NCBI GenBank assembly: GCA_000934455.1
Contig: KN892720.1
Location: 1 to 27,409 of the forward strand
DNA from: Apostichopus parvimensis
Lineage: Eukaryota; Echinodermata; Holothuroidea; Aspidochirotida; Stichopodidae
Direction of reading: 5' to 3'
Length of the DNA stretch: 27,409 nt
A program made the translations under genes and the position numbers. This document shows, in pieces, positions 1-12,285 of this stretch; position 1 is the stretch's first letter, and the number at the start of each line of letters is the position of its first letter. The notes beneath the pieces are model-generated. The model had not been told where the DNA came from and ran no database searches. It worked only from the letters and a program-made list of their open reading frames with translations.

Positions 1-2183
1 TGGATAATTCCATAAAGCAATAATTAATAATCCTTTTCTTTTTATTATTGTAGATGACTTTCTACATTTGTAACTGTCTTTGAGCCTTACTTTTGTTTTT
101 TATAATAAGCAATACAGCTGTACAAATTAGTAGTTTCCATGATATTATTATTAAAGCATCTCTACTGGTACTGCTTCTAAGGTTATGTTCTAGTCAATTT
201 TATCTTGATTTATACTGTTTTAGACTGCTCTTTCAGATCTACAACTATAATTTAAAGTCTCAGTACCTGTTTGCCAAATTTAAACGGCAACCTTTCCACC
301 CTACTGCACTAAAAACTCAGTGAAAATGACACTGTTCTATGCAATTTTCATGTCAATATTCTTTATTATTCAACATTTTGAGCTGAATAAAATTCGCCAG
401 ATTTATTAACGAGTCCATAGATTTTACAAACTTCAATCAAAATTTGCAAGCCCTGCCCAACAGATCATGTGCAAATCAAATCTCTGTTTTGTTTACAACC
501 GTTAGGCCTTTTCACTTTTGTGGCTAGCCTGTCTTACGTCCCTTCTCTTGAACATAATCTTTCTCTCAGTCTTACTGATGTAGCTTGCAAATTCTGTCAT
601 TTCCTTCCATTGCAATGAATAAACGGTTGTTTCAGAAATTTCCTTTGTGGAATTGTAAAAAGTGGATGATATGAGTATAGGACTGCGTTAAAATCTTGAT
701 CGGGCCTAGCCTATTTATACATGCTGACATGGGCGGTCGTAGTGATTTTACGGTAAATCGTTCTAGCCATAAGGGCAACAGAAAATCAATTTCTTTCTTT
801 CAATTGCGACAGCTTTTCTCCATTAAACCCACCTGGTCAGAGTGCATGTAGAGTAAGAAACATTGAATCTACTTTGGAAGTTTGTTTTCCGAAATTCATC
901 AGCAAACAGGTATTGAGACTTTAATGTTGTAAAGCTATGACCAAATTGTCATTACTGTGAAGTGATTGCTTTACGGGAAATTAAAGGTTAAAGGCCGTAA
1001 TTTTTTTAGTTTTGTTAAATAGTGAAGAAAGTGTTTATAATAGAATATAATAGAAAAAAAATTCCCAATGGTGAGTTGGTGACCAATGCTTGTTGAATCT
1101 TGTCGTATGAAGCTGATTGTGGAATTATAATGAATCTACTCAGCTATACAAACAGGGAACAATGTATATATATCTTACTGTTTGAATAAGAAACTCATTC
1201 AAGTTTCATCTTGACGTGAATTGCCAGAGTTATAAGTTCTTATTTTTTATGACATAAATGGTATGACAAGTGGAGGTAGTAATAGCCTCTAAAAGTTCAA
1301 CATGAAAATTAAAGCATTTCACTCTACAGTATTTCTATGGATGTACTGGATGTGTATAAAAGATAGTTAATGTATTTATTAGAGTAGTTACTAGGGAGCA
1401 GTCAAGTGTGTATCAGTGCATGCTGCAGACAGTAACATCTGTACTTGAGAGGAATTGGCTATTAGGATAGAGTTGTTCCTCTAAATTATCTGTGAGTCTT
1501 GCCCATCATAGGCCTCATAATTTGGCATCAAGCTCCTAAATGAGACTAGAGCTGTGACCCTGTTCAATGTAGCAGGAGCAGCAATATGGGTAATCCCTGT
1601 GTGCAGTAACTGCAACCGTTGTTAGTTGCAGTTGCCATAGTAACAGCCTCCGGTGTGAGCAAGTGGCAATGTATCACTATTCCGTTGATAACTAAGTCCT
1701 AAGATGATTGAAACTCCAAAAGCCCTATAACCATAGTTCTGGTGCACTCCACAAGCTACATCGAATCTTCATGTCTAGTTTTGTAAAAATTAGGGTAATA
1801 AACCATGACAGTAATTATAATTTGTTTAACACATTATTTGGGGCATAGATGCTTCATATTAGTTCTTTAATTCACATGCAGTGTAATGCTTATGTATTCA
1901 CCCATTAGTGTTTCTATGGAAACTCCTTGACATGCTAGTAGTCAATTTATTAACAGACAGAGAATGTATAATATATAATTGTATGATTATACTGAACAAA
2001 TTATAAGAAATAGACTGCTTGGTTTGGTAGCTTTAACTGAGGATCTTACTTGTTCAATGAAGTGTTTTGTTGATAAAAGTATCTCCAATTAACATAATCA
2101 TGAAATTTACAGAATGAATATTAATTGCTGTATTTATAGTTGTGGGGACCAATTGCAGATGAGAATTGTGTGTGTTAATTACA

Positions 2184-2199
2184 GGGTGGGGGGGGGGGG
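2184..2199 (+). repeat. G-run, possible G-quadruplex
   Basis: Three Gs, one T, then twelve Gs form an uninterrupted G-rich tract on the plus strand. Such a tract satisfies the usual four-runs-of-three-Gs pattern. It may equally be a slippage-prone homopolymer with an uncertain true length. No gene lies nearby. Confidence 0.5.
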
Positions 2200-3976
2200 T
2201 ATGTATGACCCAGACTACTTCTAACTTCATGATGTAATATTGTAAGGCTATATAGAGCACCCAATCCCCAGATCATAAAAGTCATATTTTATGGAATCTG
2301 ACTTAACATTTTCTTTGCAATATTTGATATGGTACTGCACTGTTATTACATGTTCCTACAAAGAACATTCACAATTACATGTATGTTACCTCATGCATGT
2401 GCAATCGTGTCAGCATGAAGTAGGATATGGTATATGTGATGAAACATGCCTACTAACTACAGTCATTAGTGTTAGGTATATTGTACCTTGTAACAGGGGT
2501 AGGGCTATATGATCAGTTGAACGATATTAGTAGGCCTCATTAGATTGATTAAGATAGCTTAATGCTAGCCATGGTTACATGTTGTACTAAAGTCGGGTTC
2601 ATGCTGATAGAAGTTACCAAAGAAAATGATTATTTTATCTTAAGTGAGAAGAAGGTAGTTACTCTCATTCTGTGTAAAGTCAGATATAGAAACTCACAAC
2701 ATAATTTTTTGTGAACATTTCAAAATTAGTATCATTCATTTCTTTCTCTCTTTCAATAATTTTTCGACCTTCATGAATCATGTTAAAGTTGTTAGGGTAA
2801 AAGTTCCGCTTTTAATTTTTAATATATCTTTAAATTGATCTACTGAAAATTTTATGTTATAATCTAATAAATATTGATATCATTATACTTCATTCTTGCT
2901 TTTTTTGTTCGTTGTTGATTTTGTTTCTTCAGTTTCCAAACAAGTCTATTATTACGATTGTAGTAGAAGCTGAAGTCATTGATGCTTCAATCCTTCTACA
3001 CATAACTGACCATTCATCCATACTGAATATGAAAAACAAATATTGTAAACTATATAATAATGGCCGGCTAGGTAAACAATGAACTGTTCTACAAATTCAG
3101 GGATATTCCTGGAGACAACGTAAAACCCAGGGACATTTTTGGGACATTTTTTACCGTACCCCGAAATCATGGACAGTTGGTCACCTTAACCTAAAAAAAA
3201 AAGGGAAATTATTTGCTTGCAAACCTGTGCAATCACACACTGTGGATAAACATAGTTATATCCCCATTATTGTCAAACGTAGCAAGTGCATCACAGACAG
3301 TATACAGGGGCTTAACCCTCTCTGGTTTCCCACAATTTTATAAGGTGATAAATTTGGAACATCCTGAAATACAAAATTATTTTTTCATTTGTGTGTTGCA
3401 TAGTCGTCAACTGAACGAGTATCACGCTGAGAGATTTGTGAAACTTTCAAAACGGCCTTTATATTGTGTAAATTAAATGTAGGTCCGAGTGTATGTCTCG
3501 ATGTAAGGAGACTGGATTGGGAGTGGGTTAAGTTGTATGGAGTTTAAATTTATCTTGCGTGAATTTTCTTAAAAAGAACCTTTGAAGCGATGACTTGACC
3601 TCGTTCTTTGAGGCTCATGTGTATGCGAACGTAAGAACTATCATTATGCTCTCGTGCACCCTCATTTACATTTACAGAAACTTATTTCGCAATGAACACC
3701 GCAAATCTTTATACTACTGGGACGGACGGAGTGGGCTAAACACTTGAATCACATTTGTGTACACAACTTAAGTGGAAACGCAAAAAACCAAGGCTATTGA
3801 AATATTTTATGTAATTCTGCAACTTCTGGTTGATATTGCGTGTCAAAATCACAAAATACCTGCCCTATAAAAGGTAATCGCACCGCAGTGTAACATTAGG
3901 CCTAGCCTAGGCTGCTATAACTCAATATAACATGGAAGCATAACACTGTAACTAAGCTTAGGTATATTATAATAAT

Positions 3977-4036
3977 TATAGTACATATGTACTATATATA
4001 GTACATATGTACTATATGTAGGCCCTATATAGGGCC
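3977..4036. repeat. Perfect 40-bp palindrome plus adjacent 16-bp palindrome
   Basis: Positions 3977-4016 read the same on both strands. Two copies of the self-complementary core GTACATATGTAC (3981-3992 and 4001-4012) are separated by TATATATA and flanked by TATA on each side. Four bases later a second perfect palindrome, GGCCCTATATAGGGCC, occupies 4021-4036. The run could extrude as a cruciform or fold as hairpins in single-stranded DNA. It lies about 0.7 kb upstream of the POLI start codon. No flanking target duplication or family assignment was found. Confidence 0.8.
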
Positions 4037-4710
4037 AACTTGTTTGATAACAAATGAAGGACGTGTGATAAGCAAATGAAGTACAACGTACTTTTGGCCT
4101 GAGAATGTCGATTTTGACATCGAAACTTTTCTTATAACATGACAGAAGGCCAACTTAGGACCTCGTCATTTTGTTGCCCAACAGCTCTCACATAAACTGT
4201 TTAGCCTAAGTTGCCACTTCAACATGTCATTGTGCATATCGTACTGAAGTATTTTCTTCAGTAAATATTGGTATAGGAATGATTAGATATTTTAATTTCA
4301 GAAAAGCTAAAATAAACATCTTTCAAGACAGCCTTATAACAGGTAAACCATTTGGAAGGTGGCTATTTAGTATTTACCCAATCTTTGGGTGTAAAGCATG
4401 GCACACTTGTGATATGCACCTGATCACAGTCCATGAGCTGAGAGACTCATCAAGCCATCGAGGAAAGTATTTGCATATATGCATATCTTACTTGGTTATA
4501 GAGGATCTACAGTAAGGTGGTGAAGTTTTGATAATTGAATTTTTATAAAAATTTAGGCCTGGGTCTCATGATATGTTTCAGTATGACTATAACATTTGGA
4601 GCTCTAAGTACAAGATAAGCAGAGCCACAAAGGCCAACATACTGATAGGGAAGTGTCACATTCCTTGCTGTTTTCAAAGCCTGTTATCATTGTTATTTTC
4701 TTTAACACAG

Positions 4711-7700
4711 ATGAAGCGAAGCTGGCAAGAAGCAAACCAAGATGATTCAGACTTAGGAGAAGAAGATATGGAGGACTGGTCATCTGTTGCAAGCAGCATC
4801 GTTGTGTCTCCATCCTCCAAGAACACACCTCAACAACAAGCATTCTCTAGACAGCACCCACCAATAGAATCAGATCATAGCAGGACTATTGTGCATATAG
4901 ACCTTGATTGCTTCTATGCTCAAGTAGAAATGATTAGAAATCCTCAACTTCGAACGCAACCTCTCGGTATGACATCAATTCTCTCATGTATCTTGCCATT
5001 CAACCGTTTTCTGCAAAATACTTCATCATCCAATTATTTATTAACTCAAAAGAAAGCCAAGCAATTGTTTGCAGATAATTGATAAATTGATTGCTTTACT
5101 TTCAATTAACATTTAACCTAACAGTTTTCGACATGGTGAATTATTCAGCGTCTGACAAAGCATTCTAAAAACAGATTTTTCATTCATTTTGATGTGAGTG
5201 AAGTGATTAGGGCCATTTTGTTCATCCCAGCAATTTTGTCAGAGAAATGTTCACTTTGATTGAATCTGTAACTTTGCGTGAAGCGGTGCAAAAATGTTCA
5301 ATTAGTGAATTTTAATGAGTAATTATTTTGTCATTGTACGCACACACATATATGACTTTCCCTTATTGGCAATTATCTATGCTTTACGTCATTTGTCAAT
5401 AATATATGATGTATATTGACTTTGTATCTTTCCACTTCAGGTATCCAGCAAAAGAACATTGTAGTAACATGTAACTATATAGCTAGAGAATTTGGTGTGA
5501 CAAAGCTAATGTACATCGCAGATGCAAAGAAGAAGTGCCCCAATCTTGTCCTTGTTAGTGGAGAAGATCTGTCACATTATAGAGACTACTCCGAGAAGGT
5601 TACAGGTAACTCTTGCCGGTTTCTGAAAATTAAGCTGTTACTTCATAAAATGTAAGAGAAAATTGAAAGAGAAGATCTGAGATGTGTAAGCTGTCTAATG
5701 TTTGAGTAGTCGGGAAGTTTCTCAAACACAGTTTACATATAATGGTTTGTTGAACAGAGACATTAGTCTCTTCAATGCTTTTTCAGTTTTAATGATTTTC
5801 AGACTGTGGTAGAAGAAAGTAGTTCTCTCTGGAAAAGAAGGAGAAGTTTGATATATTTCTTCTTTGAGCAAACTGAAAGCAACTGCAGAGCGCTCAGTAT
5901 GTTTTTTCACCTTCGTAGAAAACATGCAAACTCTTTTTTTACTGGCTATTTGTTTTGTTTCCCACACAAAGTACTTATAACTTGAGTATTACTGTTTGTG
6001 TAGAGAGACGAATAGACAAGAAAGTATACCAAGGCCTCAACTGGATAATTCGCATCTGTATTGCATCCGTGAAAAGTACAAAACATATATAAATTCTCAA
6101 TTAAGGTACAAAAATATATCACGTAAAGAATCGATAAACGTCAAGCAGTACAACACATACAAAGTATCACATCAAGACTAGAAATACTATTCAAACTTCA
6201 AAGATGCAATTCAAATAATGTCTAACTCTGGAATTACACATTTACATTTAATACTCCATTTAACCATAAATAGTTAAAATGTACCTCTTTGATATCTCTT
6301 AATCCTAACGCATAATACGCTGATAATACAAAGTAACACTATTACATGTGTATAGGCTGCAACGCCCTGGCATATACGGAATAAAATAAATACAGTTGAG
6401 GCAACACTAATAGGTGGTCATGCCACTGAGCCTACACAGATAAAGATCGCTGATGAACCTTTGATACTCTTTATACCACGCAACCGAATGATGATGCAAC
6501 AGAAGGCATGACCTTACCTACTGAATATTCATGAGGCACTTTCTAATAGGGCAAGAAGAAAGTATCAACATTTCTTTTTAATCTTTTTAATTTTATCAAT
6601 CATAATTTCTTATTTTAATCATACTATGTAGATCTCCTGCAATCAGAGTTTAGCTCTCTTGTGGAAAGACTTGGCTTTGATGAGAACTTTGTGGACGTGA
6701 CATCATTAGTGGAGAAGACCGTACCAGGGGACCAATCCCTTGTAGAAGTCAAAGGTCATACATTTGGACCAGAGGGGCAAGTTGGTAATTAACTATCAGA
6801 AGGTTTAATGAGAACAATGGTAACCTTCGAAGACATATCACTAAAGGTGCATGAACCTGGAGCACTTGACATGCAGCTTAACTATATATGTATATAACAC
6901 TATACTCGTATGTTTGCTAGTAAATAAATGAATATGAATAAATAAATGAATGATTGAATGAATAGCTGAATGAATTCATGAATGATTGAATAAATTACTG
7001 ATTGAATGAAGCACTGAATGAATCACTCAATGAATGAATGAATCACTCAATGAATGAATGAATCACTGAATTACTGAATGAATGAGTGAATCATTGAATG
7101 AATGAATGAATCTCTGAACGAATCACTGAATGATGAATGAATCACTCAATGAATAATCACGGAATGAATTAGTGAATCACTTAATGAATGAATGAATCAC
7201 AGAATGAATAAATAAATCACTGAATGAATCAGTGAATCACTGAATGAATGAGTGAATCACTGAATGAATGAGTGAATCATGAAAAGAATGAATTTTTGAA
7301 CGAATCACTGAATTATGAATGAATTATGGAATGAATGAATCACAGAATGAATGAATAAATCACTGAATGAAATAATCACTGAAGGAATGAGTAAATTATG
7401 AATGAATGAAGCTTTCAGCGAATGAGTAAATCATTGAATACATGAATGAATCATTGAATGAATGAATCACTAAATAAGTGAATCATTGAATGAATGAATG
7501 AGTCACTGAATGAATGAATCTCAGAACAAATCACTGAATGATGAATGAATGAATGAATGAATGAATGAATCACCAAATATGAACATTAAGCTGGTGACAG
7601 GATCATGCTTGCTTAGTTGTGAACAGCATCTGTAAATTGGATTTCCTTTAATCCATCTCAAGTAAGCTTCCTAATCTGCTGAAAGAGTAAATTGCTATTT

Positions 7701-10700
7701 CCTAATCCTCTGAACAAGTATTTTGCTATCCTTCAAGTTTTGTTTTAGCAGTATAAGCTCTTCTGCATGAATTATTTGCGGGAAGTGATATTTGACTAAT
7801 GTTGCTCAGCATCGTAAGTAAAAGGGAATATTTAGATTAGTCAAGGCCCCTGTACTACTGCACCGTGACCATCATTATTAATATTCCACAAGTAATAACT
7901 TGATTCGATATCAAATCTGAATACTATGCTGAAGTGGTCAAATTGCTATACAACTGCTAGGATGCATAGCATAGATAGCAGTTTTGTACATAATATTTCA
8001 TATGAAGGCAAGATTCAGATCTTTCAAGAGTGTAATACAAACTTTGAGCTCTTAACGATCCCATGATTCCTCTCTGCTATGGTGCTGTGGCCTACCTTAC
8101 TTCTTGCAGGGTGCAGTGATATTCCCCTCTACCAGAGTAGAACGACCGTCAATTTATTTCTCCCTCTCCTAGAGTACAGTGACCGTGTGCCATATTTGCC
8201 CCTACTAGGGTACAGTTAACCATCAGTGATATGTCTTTTATTCTGTTAGCAAGGACTTCATATTTGAGAGGTTTTAGTTAAGGACATGACTATCTTGATC
8301 TTTTCCTCTCACATCCCAGCTTGCATCTGTGGCTGTCACAAACGGATGGCTATTGCATCACACATTGCATCTAGAATGAGAGCAAGGCTGAGAGAGGCCA
8401 TTGGAATCACAGGTTGTGCTGGCATTGCTTGGAATAAACTTTTGGCCAAGCTTGTAGGGGAGAAAAACAAACCAAATGACCAAACAACACTGTTGCCAGG
8501 ATCTGAACAAAAGCTGATGTTAAGTCTGGGCCATGCCAGAAGAATCCCAGGTAGGAGAGTATGATTAACTTAGAGACATAGGTAACAGGGACTGATGCGT
8601 CTAGCCTAGCATAGGGAACAGGGACCGATGTGTCTAACCTAGCATAGGTAACAGGGACCGATGTGTCTAGCCTAGCATAGGTAACAGGGACTGATGCATC
8701 TAGCCTAGCATAGGTAACAGGGAATGATGCTTTAATATCAGGTGACAGTGATCACAAATGTGCAACTTTGAGAAAGAAATGTGGATGAGATTAATGAAAA
8801 GTTTGTAGGTGTATAGCCACATCTTTTGTTGTTTTCCACACTTTTCAGGAATTGGTCACTCCATGAACAAGAAACTGGAGTCAGCTGGAATCATTACTAT
8901 TGCTGATCTACAGAGAGCCTCCTACAGTGATCTCGAGGCTGTGGTCGGTTCCCAGAGTGCTACATCTATGAAGAACTCTTCATTTGGAATTGATAACACT
9001 GCAGTTACTAGGTCAGGCCCTCCTCAGGTAGGAAATATGATTGCAGGATAACAAGTGTCCCTGGGAATTGTCCCTCGGTTTTGTGTACTGTCCATGATCA
9101 TTCCCAAATTTGTAAAAAATCACTGAATAATGTAGATTAAAAAAAATGTTTCCAGAGAACACTTCACAGAAAAGTGGGTATTTGACAATCATTCTTGAAA
9201 CATATGCCACCCAAATATTGAGATCTGAAAATCCCACCAGTGCCTCAAAATGTATAGTGTAGATACTACCCATTGATATCAACATTTAGGGTCAATATCA
9301 ATATCATGTCAGCGGAATTTCTGACAAAAATTTTGGTCGCCTTAATTACGTTATGGTGCAAGAAAGCATGCTGTGCTTTTGTTGTCCTTGTCAAGAATAA
9401 TTATTTGTTTAGTTAACATTTCTGTTTTGCTTTCCTTTTTAGTCAATGAGTGATGAGGATTCCTTTAAATTATGTGCTTCTTTGAATGATGCCAAGGAAA
9501 GAATGTACAACCTTCTGAACAGTCTCTTAGAAAGGTATGAAATTAGGATTAAGAGATATGGAAGATTCCAAATCCATTCATTGCATTACAGCCTCTTATC
9601 AAGCAGCTTATTGTTATATATAATTGATTCTCACATTTTAATTGATAGCTGCAGACATTTTTTATTCCTTGCCGGAGGCAGAAGGAATCTATGCAATGGT
9701 GATGATGTGTGTGTTCGTTGGTGTGCACTTCTTTTGTATTCTCATTGAGGACTTGAACAAAGGAATTTCAAGTCCTCAGATGTCAATTCAAAAGAATCAC
9801 CATGTCCTCAGAAGAATTGTTTCGTTCAGGGGTATTATTAAGGTCATGGTACTTGGATTTGAACAGTGGAAAAAGCCATGGGGTCCTCGTTATGAATATA
9901 AAATACACTGTGCATGTGTGTGTGTGTGTGTATGTGACACTTGCTTGTAAACACCGTAACTAAAACAGTTCATGGTGGATTAACTTCATACTTGGTATGT
10001 GGATCCATCTTAGTACGGGCAAGAGCCTCATTCTTTTCTGTGAAGTTCGTTGGTCATTTGAGGTCAACAGAGGTCAAAGTCTGAAAACTTGGTAAATATG
10101 ATAACTCAAAAAGTATATCCTTGGTAAACATCTTTGGTAAGAGATTAGCATTATTCTGATAGAACTTTGGCTTTAAGTTAATTTTTTTTTTCTTCTTGTA
10201 GATTAGAAAAAGATGGGAGGACACCACTCACTATAAGACTTACCATCAGGAAGTATTCATCAGCTAAGAAGTGGCTGAGGGAGAGTAGGCAGACTCAGAT
10301 ACCCACATCTGCTACTGAGCAAATAAAGAAAGGTTGGTTTGGTTTACAAATTTCTCAGTTATTGTTTTCAGTTAGGTGTAGCTATCCCTCTAAAGTATGT
10401 GGAGTCAGGAATAAAATACTTTGATCCAAAGTTTATTTTGTTTCATGTAAGTACTATGTAAGTATTGTAAGTACTATGTGTTTGCATTCGCTGATAGTTT
10501 TCATCTCCATTTTACAGGGATATTTACTGTTCACGGTCCCTTGATGGAAGTTCTCTTGGTCTTGTTCAAGAAAATGGTTGACGTAGAGCAATCATTTCAC
10601 CTCACCTTGATAAATGTTTGTCTCACCAATTTTCAAGCCAAGTCCACATTTTCGAAAAGTCTCGACAAGTATTTTTCGAAGGCCAAGAATATCGAGAATG

Positions 10701-11383
10701 AACACAAAAGCGAGTCTGAGCAGGGAGCTGCAGACATCTGTAAGAATACCACAGACGACTCAACAAACAATCCTAAAGTCTTAAAGAACCAGCAAGACAG
10801 TAATATAAAACAACTCTTTGACTGGAAGCAGGCAAGACGTCCACTCCAAACTGCTTCAAAAGTTCTTGAAAACAAACAAAACAAGTTGTCATTTTTCACG
10901 AGGAAGCTGCCCAGGGATGTCAAAACGACATCAAAGAGTGACCCAGACCAGGGAGACGGTGAACTATCACAAGGGGAGAGAGACAAAACAGATACTTTAC
11001 CAAGGACGAGATATTCTGTAGAAGATAAAAACAATAAGCCAATTGATAAGCCTGTAGGCGATATTTCAAGCAAAACTGGTCCTTCATTTGCAAAGTCAGA
11101 TGAAGTGGAAAAAGATTTTGTTGCGGTCACATCAATCAGAGAGCAAACATCTGATTTGATGTCTTCATCCAGTCATCAGTCATCGGAGATTCCAGGAAAT
11201 GTTGATGTGACAGTTTTCAAATCCTTGCCTCTTGATATTCAGGCAGATCTCCTAAGGGAGTGGAAAGTTCAAAGCAAAAGGGACATGGCACCAGAAATGA
11301 AGACCAGCTCTGCCTCTTCTCAACCATCTACTTCAAATAAAAGAATAACTGATTTCTTTACAAGATCAAAAGAAACTAGGTGA
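4711..11383 (+). CDS. POLI: DNA polymerase iota, complete, 8 coding exons, 690 aa
   Basis: Y-family translesion DNA polymerase, acting in the nucleus to insert bases opposite damaged template. Coding exons: 4711-4966, 5441-5605, 6632-6784, 8320-8550, 8849-9027, 9443-9534, 10202-10332, 10518-11383. All introns are GT..AG and every phase matches, giving 2073 nt. Visible: an acidic N-terminus, then catalytic motif IVHIDLDCFYAQVE (D64, with Y69 downstream); CNYIAR at 96-101; the second acidic pair D157-E158 in GFDENFVD; helix-hairpin-helix-like thumb residues around TGCAG and IPGIG; and the little-finger segment LTIRKYSSAKKW. The tail has a PIP-like SLDKYF (450-455), one ubiquitin-binding motif around L639-P640 (VFKSLPLDIQADLLREW) and a C-terminal ITDFF (679-683). 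The ATG at 4711 directly follows a polypyrimidine-CAG acceptor, so the 5' UTR is probably spliced. Mammalian homologues are slightly longer and have two ubiquitin-binding motifs. Identification is firm. Confidence 0.95.
6912..7572 (+). repeat. Degenerate (TGAA)n minisatellite in POLI intron 3
   Basis: About 660 bp built from TGAA/ATGA tetramers. They are interrupted regularly by ATCACTGA-type variants, giving higher-order units such as TGAATGAATCACTGAATGAA. Variation between units shows an old array that has diversified by local duplication. It ends in a purer stretch of consecutive ATGA units near 7541-7568. It lies wholly inside the intron between exons 6632-6784 and 8320-8550. Confidence 0.9.
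8070..8230 (+). repeat. Degenerate short tandem repeat in POLI intron 3
   Basis: Three or so loosely similar units share a pattern of a CCCCT-containing pyrimidine block, then CTA(C/G)xAG(A/G)GTA, then (C/G)AGTGACCGT or a variant. They sit about 90-250 bp upstream of the acceptor at 8318-8319. The similarity is imperfect, so unit boundaries are approximate. Confidence 0.4.
8581..8730 (+). repeat. 33-bp minisatellite, about 4.5 copies, in POLI intron 4
   Basis: Four near-identical 33-bp units begin at 8581, 8614, 8647 and 8680, followed by a partial unit at 8713. Each starts GGTAACAGGG (the second GGGAACAGGG) and ends CTAGCCTAGCATA or a close variant. The array begins 30 bases after the splice donor at 8551. 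Most unit junctions read ATAG|GTAACA, which resembles a splice donor. Confidence 0.9.
9905..10110 (+). repeat. Interspersed repeat with TG microsatellite and AGGTCA direct repeat, in POLI intron 6
   Basis: A (TG)n tract at about 9911-9931 is followed by CTTGTAAACACC and a stretch ending in GGTCATTTGAGGTCAACAGAGGTCAAAG. The same order (TG tract, CTTGTAAACAC, then AGGTCA-rich DNA) recurs at 20720-21270 in the dehydrogenase intron, so both belong to one dispersed family. This copy carries a perfect AGGTCA-ACAG-AGGTCA direct repeat at 10061-10076. Confidence 0.6.
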
Positions 11384-12285
11384 CCTTAAAAATTGTTTTA
11401 TTTTTGGTCATAGTTACAACCATGCGGTTGTATGTTGGAGCAACTTAGACACTCAATATTATGACGAGTGTTTAAGCTTTCATCATTGATACAAAATGAA
11501 ACTTTGAATATTAAAAAAACCCGATCGATTGAAAAGGAACGCAACTATTTAGTTAAGACCTTAGAATAAGATGGAAACATTCAAACTTTACTTTCTCTCC
11601 AAAGTTGGTGAATTTTTCTTTTGAACGTGACACAACAAATAGGTGTTCTTTAATTATGAACGGTCATTGCAGTCTGTTAAATGTAATGCTTGGGGAAAGA
11701 ATGTTTATGTTCATATAACCTTAGCAAAACATTTTACATACAGCTAATGTGCAGTGTTACTCTGTGTATGTACACAGCTTTACTACAGGAACAAGAATAG
11801 CCTACTAATAGAACTCCTTCTCAGGTCAATAATTGAAGGATGTACATGTTGGATCGCCCAGAGATCTATGTTTGTTATAAGAGACCACACATTGAATCAG
11901 CTCCATGCAGAGAAAGTCTACACTAACTTATACTTAACTGCCTTAATATCTCTCATAGAATGCTTATCCTTCACTAAAAGTGTTGATATGTATGAAAATG
12001 TGAATTTTACTGTATCATTCTACTTGTTGTAATCTCTTAGTGGTTGAGATTCCTTGGCAGAGTGTGTCTTGTCGTAGGGGGACGGTGTCAGGCCTGATTC
12101 GCTACCCATTGAAGTTTCTATCTAGGTACATGAGTACCTCACTTGATTTATTCTTCAAATATATTTTGTACTTTTTTAACATAAAATAATTTTTTATCAA
12201 AGTAACGATGCCACATATCACTTTCAGTGCAAATAACTTTAAGAGACTCTTTAGCTTTTTGTAACCTTGTGCAAACATTCCTAAA

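Larger units (their letters stand above)
1..4710. other. Upstream region without recognisable coding exon
   Basis: This is AT-rich sequence with many stops in all frames. The open frames here (for example 93-323, 2291-2512, 3213-3476, 4279-4515) show no recognisable family and no clear splice structure. It presumably contains the promoter and one or more noncoding 5' exons of the polymerase iota gene, because a strong splice acceptor abuts that gene's start codon at 4711. I could not place that noncoding exon. The only distinct structures I see are a G-run at 2184-2199 and palindromes at 3977-4036, listed separately. Confidence 0.6.

Noticed and set aside
3080..3190. Possible shared repeat with 9050-9130 (both contain an ACTGTCCATGAT-like word and GTCCC-rich text)
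   Set aside because: Beyond short shared words I could not build a convincing alignment by eye.
4573..4710. In-frame N-terminal extension of polymerase iota from an upstream ATG
   Set aside because: It encodes a polypyrimidine tract ending in CAG just before the conserved start and has no similarity to the family's N-terminus; it is best read as the end of a 5' UTR intron.
5996..6181. Open frame of 61 codons in POLI intron 2
   Set aside because: No recognisable domain or splice support; polar, AT-driven composition is consistent with a chance frame.
8581..8730. CRISPR-like spaced repeats
   Set aside because: Units are directly contiguous with no unique spacers, and the host is clearly eukaryotic; this is a minisatellite.
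9642..9950. Open frame of 102 codons after POLI exon 6
   Set aside because: It starts in the intron after the donor at 9535, ends in translated TG microsatellite, and matches no family.
10633..11130. 165-codon minus-strand frame opposite the last POLI exon
   Set aside because: It is the antisense shadow of the long real exon; the plus-strand reading has known motifs and correct splice phase.
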